The notes beneath the pieces were generated by a model. It had not been told where the DNA came from and made no database searches. It was given only the letters and a program-made list of their open reading frames with translations. The translations under genes were made by a program, and so were the position numbers. A stretch of DNA of 64,000 nucleotides from Cryptomeria japonica (lineage: Eukaryota; Streptophyta; Pinopsida; Cupressales; Cupressaceae), in assembly GCF_030272615.1 (NCBI RefSeq), contig NC_081406.1, forward strand, positions 232,554,396-232,618,395, in the 5' to 3' direction. The first letter of the stretch is position 1, and each line of letters begins with the position of its first letter. Below, in pieces: positions 10,621-22,858 of the stretch.

Positions 10621-13600
10621 TCTACCTCATAGCTTGTAACCGGTTGTTTACAATTCGAAAGATATCTGCCAATATTAGATTCAAGCTTTGCATGAATTTA
10701 TTACTATCAGAGATGATGGTTTCTGTCTGCTGGATCATGCTAGTCAAATAATGCATCTGTTGCTCCGGTGATCGTTCTCCTTGAATTAATGCTTTAGATA
10801 GCTCAACCCGCTAAGTTATAAGACTTTCCAATTTTGGACCAAGTTTTTTTTCAGTTCCCGGGCCTTCAACCTTATCCTTGCTTTTTCTTGCTCCAATTTC
10901 TCTATCTTTTCTTCAAAAACTGCCATTTTTTGTTCAAAAACTGAGGTAAGTTCCGAAGAACCTATCATATTATCTTCTATGTCATCTATCTCCTTTTGTG
11001 TTTTCTTAATCTTCTCATAAATGTCTTCAATCGGGTGGTGAGGCTTACAAGCTTCCTTATATAATTCTTTGTATTCCAAAATTGTGGAATTAAGTACGGG
11101 TAATAAGGAATTAATATGCTTAGCATAGTCCTTGATAGTTTTCTCAAGGAATACACCTTTTTCTTTATTTACCTTTTCCTTAATGGTTTCTTCATTGATC
11201 TTATCTACAGTTAGAACATTTGAAGCAATTAATTTGGACAATATGTCCAATTTACCCAAAGAACCATCAATATGATCTAACTTACATGTTGGTGCAATCA
11301 TTTTCAAAATAGGCAATGTATCATCAATGGCCTTGTATGCTAAGGCGTTACACTTTGTGATCCTCTTAATTGAATCCAAAAGAACATCTGTTACATTTGT
11401 AGGTCTGAAATCTATAGTGGATGTGCTCGGTTCTGCAATAAATTTCTTTTCCACAAATACTTGACCAGTTACCTTAACAATTTCTTCCTTGTTTCCATCA
11501 TTTGTTTCCTCTTTATTTACAGTTGCTGCCAGTTTCTCACTCTGTGTTATTACCTTTGCTTCTACAAGTTTCTCAGTTTGTGTATGTACTTCTGTATTTG
11601 CTAGTTTCTCAGTGTCAGACTTCTTAGCTTTTGCTGGTATTTCAATGTTCTGAGAGTCAGTAGTGTTAACCGGTGACTCAGGGATCTCAATGTTTGTAGC
11701 ATCAATTGTCTTAACCTCTACAGTCTCTTTATCCATAAAAATATTAACATCCTGTGTATCTACATTCATAAGAAAGAGAATTTCAGAATCCGGATTAGTA
11801 TCATCATGTGTTATTTCTTTAGCCTCCTTATCTGGTTGATTGTCTGTATGTACCAATATCTTTGAAGTTATTGGTGGGGTGTCCTATGCTGGTGGAGAAA
11901 GGTTATCTATGAACTTTATAATAGGTACACTACCAATTTTATTTTTACCCTTATCCTTTTGATATACCTTTGTAAAAGACTTATCCAATTTTTGTCTCTC
12001 CCTTTCCTCTTTGTTTTCTTTTTCAACAAAAAATATGTCCCATTTGTCTGCAGTTTCATCTGCTATCTCTTTCACTCTTCCTTCTATTAGGTTGACTTGT
12101 CAGTGACCACTCATAAAAACTGACCGGTTGGCTTCAACAATCAGTTCATCAATCTCTTCCCTGGAATTAACAGGGTGAACAACCAACAATGCTTCTACCT
12201 TTAACTTTTTATCTAATTCCTATTGGCATATGTGCAGAGTTTGATGACATGATGATATTGTATGTTGTCATTGATGTCAATATGCTGAATTATGAACTGG
12301 TATATTGAAGAAAGCAAACTACCAAGCGAATCAGTATGATGGTATGAAGTGAACCGATATGATGATGTGAACCGGGATATGCGAAATGGTGAACCGGTAT
12401 GTTGGAATGTGAACCGGTATATGCAAAGTTTGTATCAGGGTTTCATTTGATATGACTACCAGTTGGTAGTCTCGGCTTCAGGGTTTTCGGTTGATGCATT
12501 TCAAGTCTATGTGATTCGACCAATGACATCCTGCGATGAGTTAGCATTGAAATGAAGATGAGATTGTGTTGCCATGTTAGCCTTGTGCGCATGAAGGATT
12601 TCCTTGAGGATCTTGCATGAAGAAGATTGATTCTATCTACCTCAGGAATGTGAAAAGTCTCAGTAACGGTGGAGAGCACATGATGGGTTATCAGCTTCCA
12701 GAAGCGGTGAAGAACAAACGATGGAGAACGTCTTGAGATTTGTTCAAGATTGTTTTACCCTATGCAATGTGATTGAACGATCAGGATTGGACCGATTGTA
12801 TTGTTAACCTAGATGCTTAGGGTTTTAGGTTTTCTCTACTGACCTAATTGTTGTCTATAAGGTCGATGATGATTCTCATTTGAAATTGTTGGCAAATGTT
12901 GTGTGTGTATCCAAGTTAAGAGATACTTGATTCTTGCTAGATCGGTGCAGTGAGTAGGGATCTGTAGAGTGTGATTGTAGATGTAAAGGAACTAAAGTGG
13001 ATCTGCCTTGGCATTAAGTGTTGTTATCAGATCACTGTATTACCTGTTGACTTCTAACCATTTCAGCAGTTGGAAAATCCCTTTACCGGGTAGCTTTAGC
13101 AGGCTTTTTGTAAATCCTTTAATAGGGTGACTCACAATCATTGAGTTCTTTAAATCCTCTGACAAGGTAACCTTTAACAGGGTTTTAACCTCTAACCGGG
13201 TATTTAGCCATCCCTTAACTGCGTGATCCCTAGCAAGATTGGTTCCTAGCAAAACCTGTTGTAAATTCCTTAACCGGACTAGGCTCCTAACAGAGCGGAC
13301 TTCAAAAGAGTTCAAAGAATAACTTGTGGGTATTCATCCCCACCATGGTTTTCCCTAGTTGGGTTTCCACGTGAAAAATAAGTGTGTCATGTGTGATGCT
13401 TTTTCATGTGATGTTTTAGTGTTTTCTGTTAAGCGGTAAAGCATGTTGATCTAGTGGTCATTATATTTCTGATGTATTACTTGTTTATGCATATGGGTGA
13501 AGTGGAAATGAGATATTAAGTGTTGTGAAGATCTAAGTGTTACCAATTTATGTCTTTCACAGTCTCACTGTGTTTTACCGGTAGTGCCTTGATTTAGATC

Positions 13601-15454
13601 GGTGATGTTGTTTACCAGTTAGTGCAGTCCTTGCAGTTTAAGTTGTTAAAGAAGTTTTTGTCTATACTGATTCACCCCCCTCATAGTATCTGTTAAGTAT
13701 TAACTATTCATCATTATTCATCAATTCTATCACTGACATCCTTTTAGCCTCAAATCTTATGTATAAGTCATTAGGCAGATCATCTACAACCTCAATCAAA
13801 ACTTTCTTGTAGAAGTCAAGATGCAAAATGATGCTTTCCTCTATTGTGTCCTTATCAGAATCCTTGAATGAATGATAAAGTTTATTCACATTGCAAAGAT
13901 TACCATCTTGAGTAATTTCATTTACCAGTTCCTTCGGTGTAAGGGTATTTGGTGCCTTAGGTTGTTGTTTCTTCTTTGGAGTTAATTTCTTCTTAGGCTC
14001 CCTTATAGCCTGCTACTTCTTTCTTAATGTTCTTGCCCTTTTAGGAGAAGGATAAGGTACTAGTGAGGGTTTACTCTTCTTCCTTTCAACTCTTTTGAAC
14101 TCTGCTACCTTACCACTATCTGTATCAGAAGAAGTGACAACCGATGAAACATGAGCTACCGGTTCCAGTCCTTCCAGTTCACTAGTAGAAATACCACTTA
14201 AGTTCATCACACTTTCCTTAACTTCTTTAGCCATTTTGGATGCATCTCTGATGATTTTTTCTCTTCCTTTTCTCTGCTTCTACATCAAAATAGAACTCTC
14301 AATAGTCTCAGCACTACCAAAAATTTCTTCAGAGGGTTCCCTAGGTGCATCAAGAAGTGTCTTAGCATAAGCCTCAAGAATATTCAGATCAACTTCATAT
14401 CCCATCTCTATTATCCAAATAGTTCTAGGAGTAACAACTTCCATCCATGTTTCATCTCTTTTGATTACAAAAAAAATTTACTTGTCATACTTATCCATAA
14501 TTCTCTATGGTATCCTTTCTCTAGCCTTCATTTTGGTTTTGGAAGTTTTTGAAGTAGTCTTTTACCATGTCATCACTATTAGCACCTATGCCGATAATAG
14601 CTTCCATGCTCTGTCTACCTACCGGGATGTCATATGAAAAGTCCTTGTGACCAATGTCGGGTATCTCCTTTGTGAAGTAAAGCATTAAACACACAAGTAG
14701 ATTACCAAAACAAAATGTTCCCTTCTTGTCACCCTTAATCTTTTCAAGTTATCTAGCAGTTCATCCTTAAGCCACTCACAGATATCAATTTTAGCATTTT
14801 TCTTAACCATCTCATATGCACTATGAATACACAAGCTAGAAACATAATTTAACCTATTTGTATGTGTAACTCTATATCCAAATACCATGCTCACATATTT
14901 CACATTTGTATCAGTGATATCATTAACCTAAGAGATCTGCTGTCAAATGTAGCTCCAGTTAGGTCCATAACACCCTTGTTTGGTATCTTCTTCTATTTAT
15001 TAGGCCTAGTATCGGTCGAGGGTAAACCAGTAAATGCCTTGATTGCTTCCTTAGTAATTTGAAAAGCAAAGTCTAGCCACATAAACTCCCCATGAACTCT
15101 GCTCAGTACAAGATGAACTATCTTATCCAAAAATTCACGAATGTTCAGAATTTCAACAAGTCCTAAATCCTCAACAATCTTATGCTCTGACTTGACTAAA
15201 CCCTGTTCATTAGCTATTACATATCTATACATGTTCCTCAAGTCATCTGACCCTAAGTTCTCTATGTTGCAGTGAATATAAATCGTCGGGTCTTCAGCAA
15301 AAGCAACTCCCTTCAAAATCTTAGAAAAGGCTCTGATGGAATCATCTTGCTTAGCAATCTCAGGAATGATTTTAAAAATGGGTCTAGGGCGCTTAATGTT
15401 TTCTACCACAGTAGGGTTTGCAATAAATTCAGGTGCAGAAGATGAAGATTCCAT
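10621..15454 (-). pseudogene. ORF2 of element A1 (broken by solo LTR E)
   Basis: The ATG at 15454 opens MESSSSAPEFIANPTVVENI, aligned throughout with MASTSAIEYIANPIVVEVI of D. Shared blocks include IYIHCNIE, VLSRVHGEF, ITKEAIKAFTGLP and DLTGATFD. The frame is broken by stops, frameshifts and LTR E. It resumes at 12075-10816 with a long lysine/glutamate-rich coiled coil containing TNVTDVLLDSIKRITKC. After a frameshift it ends near 10621 with ALIQGERSPEQ and NLILADIFRIV, matching the end of D's ORF2. The function is unknown. It has no RT, integrase or protease signature. It stands directly after gag, where pol would be. Confidence 0.7.
12221..13705 (+). repeat. Solo LTR E inside ORF2 of A1
   Basis: A 1,485-bp plus-strand LTR of the same broad family starts TATTGGCATATGTGC (TG changed to TA). 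It contains three GAACCGGTAT-type motifs around 12360-12420 and ends with CTGATTCACCCCCCTCATAG and about 20 further bases. Flanks are ATTCC (12216-12220) and ATTCA (13706-13710), a one-mismatch TSD. The ORF2 reading frame of A1 (NDE before, LDKK after) rejoins cleanly when the LTR and one TSD are removed. It has no internal region or second LTR. Confidence 0.65.
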
Positions 15455-15597
15455 TTTGAAAGATAAATACCTTTTAACTTGTGAAATCCTTGAATGCCTG
15501 AAAAATCTTTGTTGCTTCGCCTTTAAAATACCTTTGCTCTCTCTTTGTGCTCTTCGGATGTTTGGATGCTTGGTGGATTGAAATGAGGGTTTTCTGG

Positions 15598-15640
15598 TAT
15601 TTTATAACCATAAAGTTCTCCGACAAACACATTAAATGCT
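15598..15640 (-). promoter_or_regulatory. Promoter-like block upstream of A1 ORF2
   Basis: On the minus strand the spacer between gag and ORF2 holds CACTTAACC, then GCATTTAATGTG (15640-15629), then after 22 nt TATAAAATA (15606-15598). The TATA lies about 144 nt before the ORF2 ATG. D has the same order with TATA about 146 nt before its ATG. AAAGGTATTTAT occurs just before the ATG. Confidence 0.45.
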
Positions 15641-15760
15641 TGTTGGTTAAGTGAAATCTTAACATATCTGTCGGTAAAGAAGAAATATAACTTCTCACCA
15701 TCAGCCGAGGGTAGAATGCATGATTTTCAATTTTCTGCCATAACCTCTAAGGATTATTCC

Positions 15761-16872
15761 TTAGTTAGATGAAAAATCTTCTACCGGTGGAAGGTTACTC
15801 GAGTCTACCAGTGCAGAAACAGATTCATCAACTTTCTGATCTCTCTTCTTAATCCATTGTTTAGAAAATTCTTGCTTTATTTCGTTTACTTTTTCTTTTC
15901 CTTTCTCATTCGATCCTTTATTATTTGTCGATATAGTCTTGCTTCTAAAAATTTTTGCAATATGCACAATCTTGTTACATGCATAACAAGTTACATTATT
16001 CCTTTGAATAGCCTTTCCATATCCTTGACCAGTTTGTGTTCTACATTGATTAGATAAATGTCCAAATCTACGACAAACATAGCATTCATATTCATTCTAC
16101 AATATTCTGAGTTATAACCAACTTTATTGCTTTTGGAACATTGACCGGTGGGTAAATTTGTATCTTGATTATTCCTAAATCGACACTAATTTGCTCTATG
16201 ACCAAATTTGTTGCAATTAAAACATTTCCCATTAAATTTATAAGCATTAGGTTGTCTTACCGGTTTGTTGTGATCTTGATTATTTCCAATCTTGAAACTT
16301 TCTCCATGTTCAAATCCAAGTCCAATTATATCTCCATCAGGTTTCTGTCTTTTCAACATGTCATCAAGTCTTTCTGAACTTTTCTTGAAATTGTCTTTAT
16401 GTTCATTTGTAGTGATCAACTCATTTTCCAGAATGCCAATTTGTCTCCTAAATTCCTCTTTATCATGTTGCATGTGAATCCGATCTATCTTTATCATATC
16501 ATTCTCATGACAAAGTCTCAGATTTTCATTTGCTCCATCATTAAGTCTCCTATTCAAGTATTCTTCATTCTTCTTCCTATCTTCAATATCCTTACATAGC
16601 CTCATGGTTAAATCTTGCATTTCATTCCTCATGTTACTGTTCTCTTGCCTCAACTTCTCTGCAATATCTCTAAGAGTTTCCTTTTCATCATCATGTTTCT
16701 ACATTTTCTCATGAAGTTCCTTCCTCTTGTTTTGTGCTATAACTAGGTTCTCCTAAAGTCCTTTAATGAATTCCCAAGCAGTCCTCAGATCATCTTCAAG
16801 TTTGATATTCTTCAATTTTTCTGCATCAAAATCTTCAAGAGCTCCTTCCAACTATTTTCTCAAACTCTCCAT
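15761..16872 (-). pseudogene. gag: Gag of element A1
   Basis: The ATG at 16872 starts MESLRK and a stop, then continues as a long coiled coil (KLRQENSNMRNEMQDLTMRL and beyond), aligned with D. Four CCHC knuckle positions follow: CFNCNKFGHRAN (a stop lies where the final C would follow), a degraded CSKSNKVGYNSEYC, CYVCRRFGHLSNQC in another frame, and CYACNKIGHIAK. The C-terminus is serine-rich and ends at 15761. Stops and one frameshift near 16100 inactivate it. A second copy is at 19680-20791. Confidence 0.7.
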
Positions 16873-16929
16873 CAGTACCGGTTTCAAAATCTTCCTCAAG
16901 CTGTTAGACTTTTGTAAATAGAGGACCAG

Positions 16930-16941
16930 GCTCTGATACCA
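16930..16941 (-). other. iMet PBS of element A1
   Basis: On the minus strand TGGTATCAGAGC, an exact 12-nt complement of the initiator tRNA-Met 3' end, lies two bases from the LTR end. It is duplicated at 20849-20860. Confidence 0.85.
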
Positions 16942-16943
16942 AT

Positions 16944-17794
16944 TGTTAGATGCAATGACAGTCCCAAATACACTGAGAGGGGGGGGTGGTGAATCAGTGT
17001 CTAACCATTTTATGGAATATTTGAACTTATTTATAACTTTGTAACCCAAATTAATGTACTGGTAAACAAGTAATAATGCAGCAAAGAGAAATAATAGAGA
17101 CAACATAAATGCACACCATAACACAAGATATTTTGGCAAGGAAATCCATTAATGGAAAAACCTCGGTGGGATTTGTGACCCACAATATTTACTCACCAGC
17201 TAATATGAATAAATATTACTTACAATAGGGGCCTGCACATGCAGGAAGGCCAACAGCCTAGAGCTCACTGCTCAATGAAAGAGTCTTACTGACTACAAAA
17301 TGGATAATTAAATCCAAGACAATTTACTTCTCAAAATAGCATCTGTAATGCTTGATTCAGTACCGGTTTAAGCTTAGTTAGAAACCATAACCAAAAACCT
17401 ACCGGTGAATGATATTCGCTCACATAACCTAGCTTTACTTGTTACAGAATCCTTTTGCTATCTTCTATAATCTATTACATAATTGCCTCTCTATGCTATA
17501 TCAAAAATGACCTATAAGATCTCATACATATATGAGTCTTTACAATACATCATGTCGGCTTACAAATAATTACATTACAATACAATTCACATAAATAAAA
17601 CTTGTCTCATTTCGTCATGGATGCCGATATACTTCATTGCCGGTGTAGACTAGATGCCGATGAATAAACTTGTTGTGCCTGCTGGTGCTGATGAACGATT
17701 TTTGTGTTGCCGGTGAACCTGTAGAATCCCGTTACTAGTTGGTTGCCATCAATGACAACATCAACCATTCTCATGTGAGTGTAGAATGCCAACA
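16944..17794 (-). repeat. 5' LTR of element A1
   Basis: This 851-bp LTR is bounded by the PBS at its low-coordinate side and by the TSD AAGCA at 17795-17799. It is the same length as the 3' LTR. It is copied at 20863-21713 by the tandem duplication. Confidence 0.85.
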
Positions 17795-18938
17795 AAGCAA
17801 ACATGGATGCTTTGGTGAACGAGGTGGAAAATTTAAATGATGATAAGTCAAATCTAAGGAGAGAACTTGAAGCCCTAACCATCATGATGAGTCAAGAGTT
17901 GGAAGCCATAAGGACTACTGAAGACATAATTAAAGAAAAATAACATGAGATCTTTAAGCTAAATCAAGAGGCTGAAACCCTGACTTCATATCTTCAAGAG
18001 GAAAAAGAATAAAAAGAAGAAGTGAAGGCTGATATTGATATGGCTATGTCTCTTAGAGAAAGTCTAATGAAGAAGAATGAAGATCTTACAAAAGAGCTTG
18101 CTAATGCTAATAAGTTACTGTCTAAATTTAACAACATCTCTACTATGCTTGATGAGTAGATCCAGTCTCAGAGGTAGAAAGGAGAGACACAAAGCTTGGG
18201 CTATACTATATTGAGAAAGTGAGTCTTCTAGTAGTAAGGACAACATGGAAGAAGGTAAATCTTCACTAAAGATCTAGAAAATCACCGATAAGAAAGTCTA
18301 CAAACCTGTATATTTTAATTGTCATAAGCCAAGACATACTACTAATGTTTGTAGAAACATATCTAATTCTTTTGATGGCTATAGACCTAATACCTATCAA
18401 GGATATAAACCTAGAACTTTTAATGGATATTGCTACAGTTGCAACATATATGAGCGTAGAACAGTTGAATGCAGGTATGGAGAAAATAATCTGACACCTC
18501 ACATGAATCAGAGGTATGGTGGTGATTGGTAAAGAACTTTTAATAACTGGAGAAATCCTAATTGGCAAAGACCCTATGCTAACCGGTCTAGTCCCTATGA
18601 TATGGAAAAGAGGATGAATGTGATATGCACAATCTACCATAATTTTGGACATGTTGCTATGAATTGCAGAAGAAGGACTAGTAAAGGCAATGCTAGACCC
18701 TGAAGAGCATCTGGTATGGCATGCTATCATTGTCATAAACCGAGACATATTGCTAAGTTTGCAAAGAAAAGATGAATCGATTGTAAATTAATCTGTTGAT
18801 CTGAAAGGGAAGAAGAAAGTTGATGTTGAGGAGAACAGGAATAAAATGAACAAAATATAGAGAAAGAAAAGCAAGGAGAAGCCATCAGAAGAGTCTCATT
18901 CTTCACCCAGTGTGGAGAATCCTTCACCGGTTAACTAA
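17795..18938 (+). pseudogene. gag: Gag C-terminal part of element B, copy 1
   Basis: The frame resumes after A1 with NMDALVNEVENLNDDKSN and a coiled coil with several stops. Four knuckle-like motifs follow at 18310-18770: YFNCHKPRHTTNVC, CYSCNIYERRTVEC, CTIYHNFGHVAMNC and CYHCHKPRHIAKFA. Each has lost one metal ligand. The four-knuckle layout matches A1 and D. The coding frame ends in SVENPSPVN at 18938. Confidence 0.65.
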
Positions 18939-19144
18939 GCTATCTATAAAGCTTAGGGGGAGCTTATTGTTAGATCTATCTCCGAACCCCCTATATGATG
19001 TACGATATGTTAAATCTGCATACTTTGATGCATTGTGATGTTGAGAAGTGATTTTATGATCAAACTGGTAGGTTTTATGTGATATGAGAACTAGTAGTGA
19101 GTATTAGGGTTGAACGGTGATTAGGGTAAGTTCAACTGGGTATA

Positions 19145-19179
19145 GCATTTAATGTGGTTTGTAAAAGGTAAATAAAAGG
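19145..19179 (+). promoter_or_regulatory. Promoter-like block upstream of B ORF2
   Basis: GCATTTAATGTGG (19145-19157) is followed after 14 nt by AATAAAAGG (19171-19179), the order seen in A1 and D. The spacing to the ORF2 ATG (19413) is longer here, about 240 nt. AAAGGTATTTAT lies 30-45 nt before the ATG. A duplicate with a point change is at about 23064. Confidence 0.35.
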
Positions 19180-19412
19180 AAGTTTTTTGCAATCTTATTT
19201 TTTACCTTGCATATTGGAGAACACTTGGAGAGAGATAGAAACAAAGAAAGAGCTTGTTTTTACTACATTGGTGAAGATTGACAATGAATTGAAGAGATTT
19301 ATGGAGAAGTGAATTGGTAAAGTGTATTCAGATTGGAAAGCACAAAAACCCTAGCTATGGAGGTGGTGAAAGGTATTTATCTAGAATCTGAATCTGTGTT
19401 TGATATCTTACA

Positions 19413-19667
19413 ATGGATACTCCACATTTTGTAGAAGTTACTGAAAGGTCACAACAAAAATTCAAGAGGCATCTACACAAGTCAATTGAAACCAATCATG
19501 TTGAAGCCGTATCCAGTGTGCCGTATAGAGTGTTGCATGTGGAAGATGTCCGATCCTACATTCATTGTAATTTGGAAGATTTAGGTACCATTTCAATCTA
19601 TAATCAATTTTGAACACTATGTGACAAACAACGTGTATCTAAAGATCAATACCAGAGGGTTGTTGAT
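19413..19667 (+). pseudogene. ORF2 N-terminal fragment of B, copy 1
   Basis: The ATG opens MDTPHFVEVTERSQ and includes HVEDVRSYIHCNLEDLG, which aligns with YVEDPQMYIHCNIEELG of D ORF2. A stop follows at about 19611. At 19667 the duplication junction replaces the rest with antisense A1 gag. The continuous copy starts at 23333. Confidence 0.6.
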
Positions 19668-19679
19668 AAGGATTATTCC

Positions 19680-20791
19680 TTAGTTAGATGAAAAATCTCC
19701 TACCGGTGGAAGGTTACTCGATTCTACCAGTGCAGAAACAGATTCATCAACTTTCTGATCTCTCTTCTTAATCCATTGTTTAGAAAATTCTTGCTTTATT
19801 TCGTTTACTTTTTCTTTTCCTTTCTCATTAGATCCTTTATTATTTGTCGATATAGTCTTGCTTCTACAAAATTTTGCAATATGCCCAATCTTGTTACATG
19901 CATAACAAGTTACATTATTCCTTTGAATAGCCTTTCCATATCCTTGACCAGTTTGTGTTCTGCATTGATTAGATAAATGTCCAAATCTACGACAAACATA
20001 GCATTCATATTCATTCTGCAATATTCTGAGTTATAACCAACTTTATTGCTTTTGGAACATTGACCGGTGGGTAAATTTGTATCCTGATTATTCCTAAATC
20101 TGCATTAATTTGCTCTATGACCAAATTTGTTGCAATTAAAACATTTCCCATTAAATTTATAAGCATTAGGTTGTCTTACCGGTTTGTTGTGATCTTGATT
20201 ATTTGCAATCCCAAAACTTTCTCCATGTTCAAATCCAAGTCCAATTATATCTCCATCAGGTTTCTGTCTTTTCAACATGTCATCAAGTCTTTCTGAACTT
20301 TTCTTGAAATTGTCTTTGTGTTCATTTGCAGTGATCAACTCATTTTCCAGAATGCCAATTTGTCTCCTAAGTTCCTCTTTATCATGTTGCATGTGAATCC
20401 GGTCTATCTTTATCATATCATTCTCATGACAAAGTCTCAAATTTTTATTTGCTCCATCATTAAGTCTCCTATTCAAGTATTCTTCATTCTTCTTCCTATC
20501 TTCAATATCCTTACATAGCCTCATGGTTAAATCTTGCATTTCATTCCTCATGTTACTGTTCTCTTGCCTCAACTTCTTTGCAATATCTCTAAGAGTTTCC
20601 TTTTCATCATCATGTTTCTACATTTTCTCATGAAGTTCCTTCCTCTTGTTTTGTGCTATAACTAGGTTCTCCTAAAGTCCTTTAATGAATTCCCAAGCAG
20701 TCCTCAGATCATCTTCAAGTTTGATATTCTTCAATTTTTCTACATCAAAATCTTCAAGAGCTCCTTCCAACTATTTTCTCAAACTCTCCAT
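19680..20791 (-). pseudogene. gag: Gag of A1, duplicated copy
   Basis: This is the copy of 15761-16872 carried by the tandem duplication. It keeps better coding in places: CYVCRRFGHLSNQC and CYACNKIGHIAKFC are both in one frame at 20021-19860. The early stop after MESLRK and the frameshift before the third knuckle are shared with copy 1, so they predate the duplication. Confidence 0.65.
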
Positions 20792-20862
20792 CAGTACCGG
20801 TTTCAAAATCTTCCTCAAGCTGTTAGACTTTTGTAAATAGAGGACCAGGCTCTGATACCAAT

Positions 20863-21713
20863 TGTTAGATGCAATGACAGTCCCAAATACACTGAGAGGG
20901 GGGGGTGGTGAATCAGTGTCTAACCATTTTATGGAATATTTGAACTTATTTATAACTTTGTAACCCAAATTAATGTACTGGTAAACAAGTCATAATGCAG
21001 CAAAGAGAAATAATAGAGACAACATAAATGCACACCATAACACAAGATATTTTGGCAAGGAAATCCATTAATGGAAAAACCTCGGTGGGATTTGTGACCC
21101 ACAATATTTACTCACCAGCTAATATGAATAAATATTACTTACAATAGGGGCCTGCACATGCAGGAAGGCCAACAGCCTAGAGCTCACTGCTCAATGAAAG
21201 AGTCTTACTGACTACAAAATGGATAATTAAATCCAAGACAATTTACTTCTCAAAATAGCATCTGTAATGCTTGATTCAGTACCGGTTTAAGCTTAGTTAG
21301 AAACCATAACCAAAAACCTACCGGTGAATGATATTCGCTCACATAACCTAGCTTTACTTGTTACAGAATCCTTTTGCTATCTTCTATAATCTATTACATA
21401 ATTGCCTCTCTATGCTATATCAAAAATGACCTATAAGATCTCATACATATATGAGTCTTTACAATACATCATGTCGGCTTACAAATAATTACATTACAAT
21501 ACAATTCACATAAATAAAACTTGTCTCATTTCGTCATGGATGCCGATATACTTCATTGCCGGTGTAGACTAGATGCCGATGAATAAACTTGTTGTGCCTG
21601 CTGGTGCTAATGAACGATTTTTGTGTTGCCGGTGAACCTGTAGAATCCCGTTACTAGTTGGTTGCCATCAATGACAACATCAACCATTCTCATGTGAGTG
21701 TAGAATGCCAACA
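20863..21713 (-). repeat. A1 5' LTR, duplicated copy
   Basis: An 851-bp copy of 16944-17794, preceded by the duplicated PBS (20849-20860) and followed by AAGCA. It has no 3' LTR partner of its own, since it arose by segmental duplication and not by insertion. Confidence 0.85.
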
Positions 21714-22858
21714 AAGCAAACATGGATGCTTTGGTGAACGAGGTGGAAAATTTAAATGATGATAAGTCAAATCTAAGGAGAGAACTTGAAGCCCTAACCA
21801 TCATGATGAGTCAAGAGTTGGAAGCCATAAGGACTACTGAAGACATAATTAAAGAAAAATAACATGAGATCTTTAAGCTAAATCAAGAGGCTGAAACCCT
21901 GACTTCATATCTTCAAGAGGAAAAAGAATAAAAAGAAGAAGTGAAGGCTGATATTGATATGGCTATGTCTCTTAGAGAAAGTCTAATGAAGAAGAATGAA
22001 GATCTTACAAAAGAGCTTGCTAATGCTAACAAGTTACTGTCTAAATTTAACAACATCTCTACTATGCTTGATGAGTAGATCCAGTCTCAGAGGTAGAAAG
22101 GAGAGACACAAAGCTTGGGCTATACTATATTGAGAAAGTGAGTCTTCTAGTAGTAAGGACAACATGGAAGAAGGTAAATCTTCACTAAAGATCTAGAAAA
22201 TCACCGATAAGAAAGTCTACAAACCTGTATATTTTAATTGTCATAAGCCAAGACATACTACTAATGTTTGTAGAAACATATCTAATTCTTTTGATGGCTA
22301 TAGACCTAATACCTATCAAGGATATAAACCTAGAACTTTTAATGGATATTGCTACAGTTGCAACATATATGAGCGTAGAACAGTTGAATGCAGGTATGGA
22401 GAAAATAATCTGACACCTCACATGAATCAGAGGTATGGTGGTGATTGGTAAAGAACTTTTAATAACTAGAGAAATCCTAATTGGCAAAGACCCTATGCTA
22501 ACCGGTCTAGTCCCTATGATATGGAAAAGAGGATGAATGTGATATGCACAATCTACCATAATTTTAGACATGTTGCTATGAATTGCAGAAGAAGGACTAG
22601 TAAAGGCAATGCTAGACCCTGAAGAGCATCTGGTATGGCATGCTATCATTGTCATAAACCGAGACATATTGCTAAGTTTGCAAAGAAAAGATGAATCAAC
22701 TGGTAAATTAATCTGTTGATCTGAAAGGGAAGAAGAAAGTTGATGTTGAGGAGAATAGGAATAAAACGAACAAAATATAGAGAAAGAAAAGCAAGGAGAA
22801 GCCATCAGAAGAGTCTCATTCTTCACCCAGTGTGGAGAATCCTTCACCGGTTAACTAA
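21714..22858 (+). pseudogene. gag: Gag C-terminal part of element B, copy 2
   Basis: A duplicate of 17795-18938 with the same stops and the same four degraded knuckles. It has a few private substitutions and a 1-nt insertion near 22700. It leads into the continuous B ORF2 copy at 23333. Confidence 0.6.

Larger units (their letters stand above)
9555..17794 (-). mobile_element. Element A1: Sirevirus-like, gag + ORF2, no pol
   Basis: A minus-strand element inserted in the gag of B, with TSD AAGCA at 9550-9554 and 17795-17799. Both LTRs are 851 bp. In sense order: 5' LTR (17794-16944), exact iMet PBS, Gag (16872-15761), promoter-like spacer, ORF2 (15454-10621, split by solo LTR E), purine boxes and 3' LTR. 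No pol domain is present. Length without LTR E is about 6.75 kb, close to the 6.6 kb of element D. Confidence 0.85.
15749..19667. repeat. 3.9-kb tandem duplication, copy 1
   Basis: The unit of 3,919 bp begins AAGGATTATTCC and contains A1 gag, A1 5' LTR, B gag and the start of B ORF2. It is repeated head-to-tail at 19668-23587. Corresponding points keep an offset of 3,919 nt until near 18778, where a 1-nt difference changes it to 3,920. Stretches I compared differ by roughly one base per hundred or less. AAGG is present at both ends of the original segment, so the junction has 4 nt of microhomology. Confidence 0.9.

Noticed and set aside
22185-22847. Long minus-strand ORF (220 codons) and its partner at 18266-18927
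   Set aside because: It is antisense to the B Gag knuckle region and exists only because that strand happens to be open. The sense strand has the CCHC motifs.
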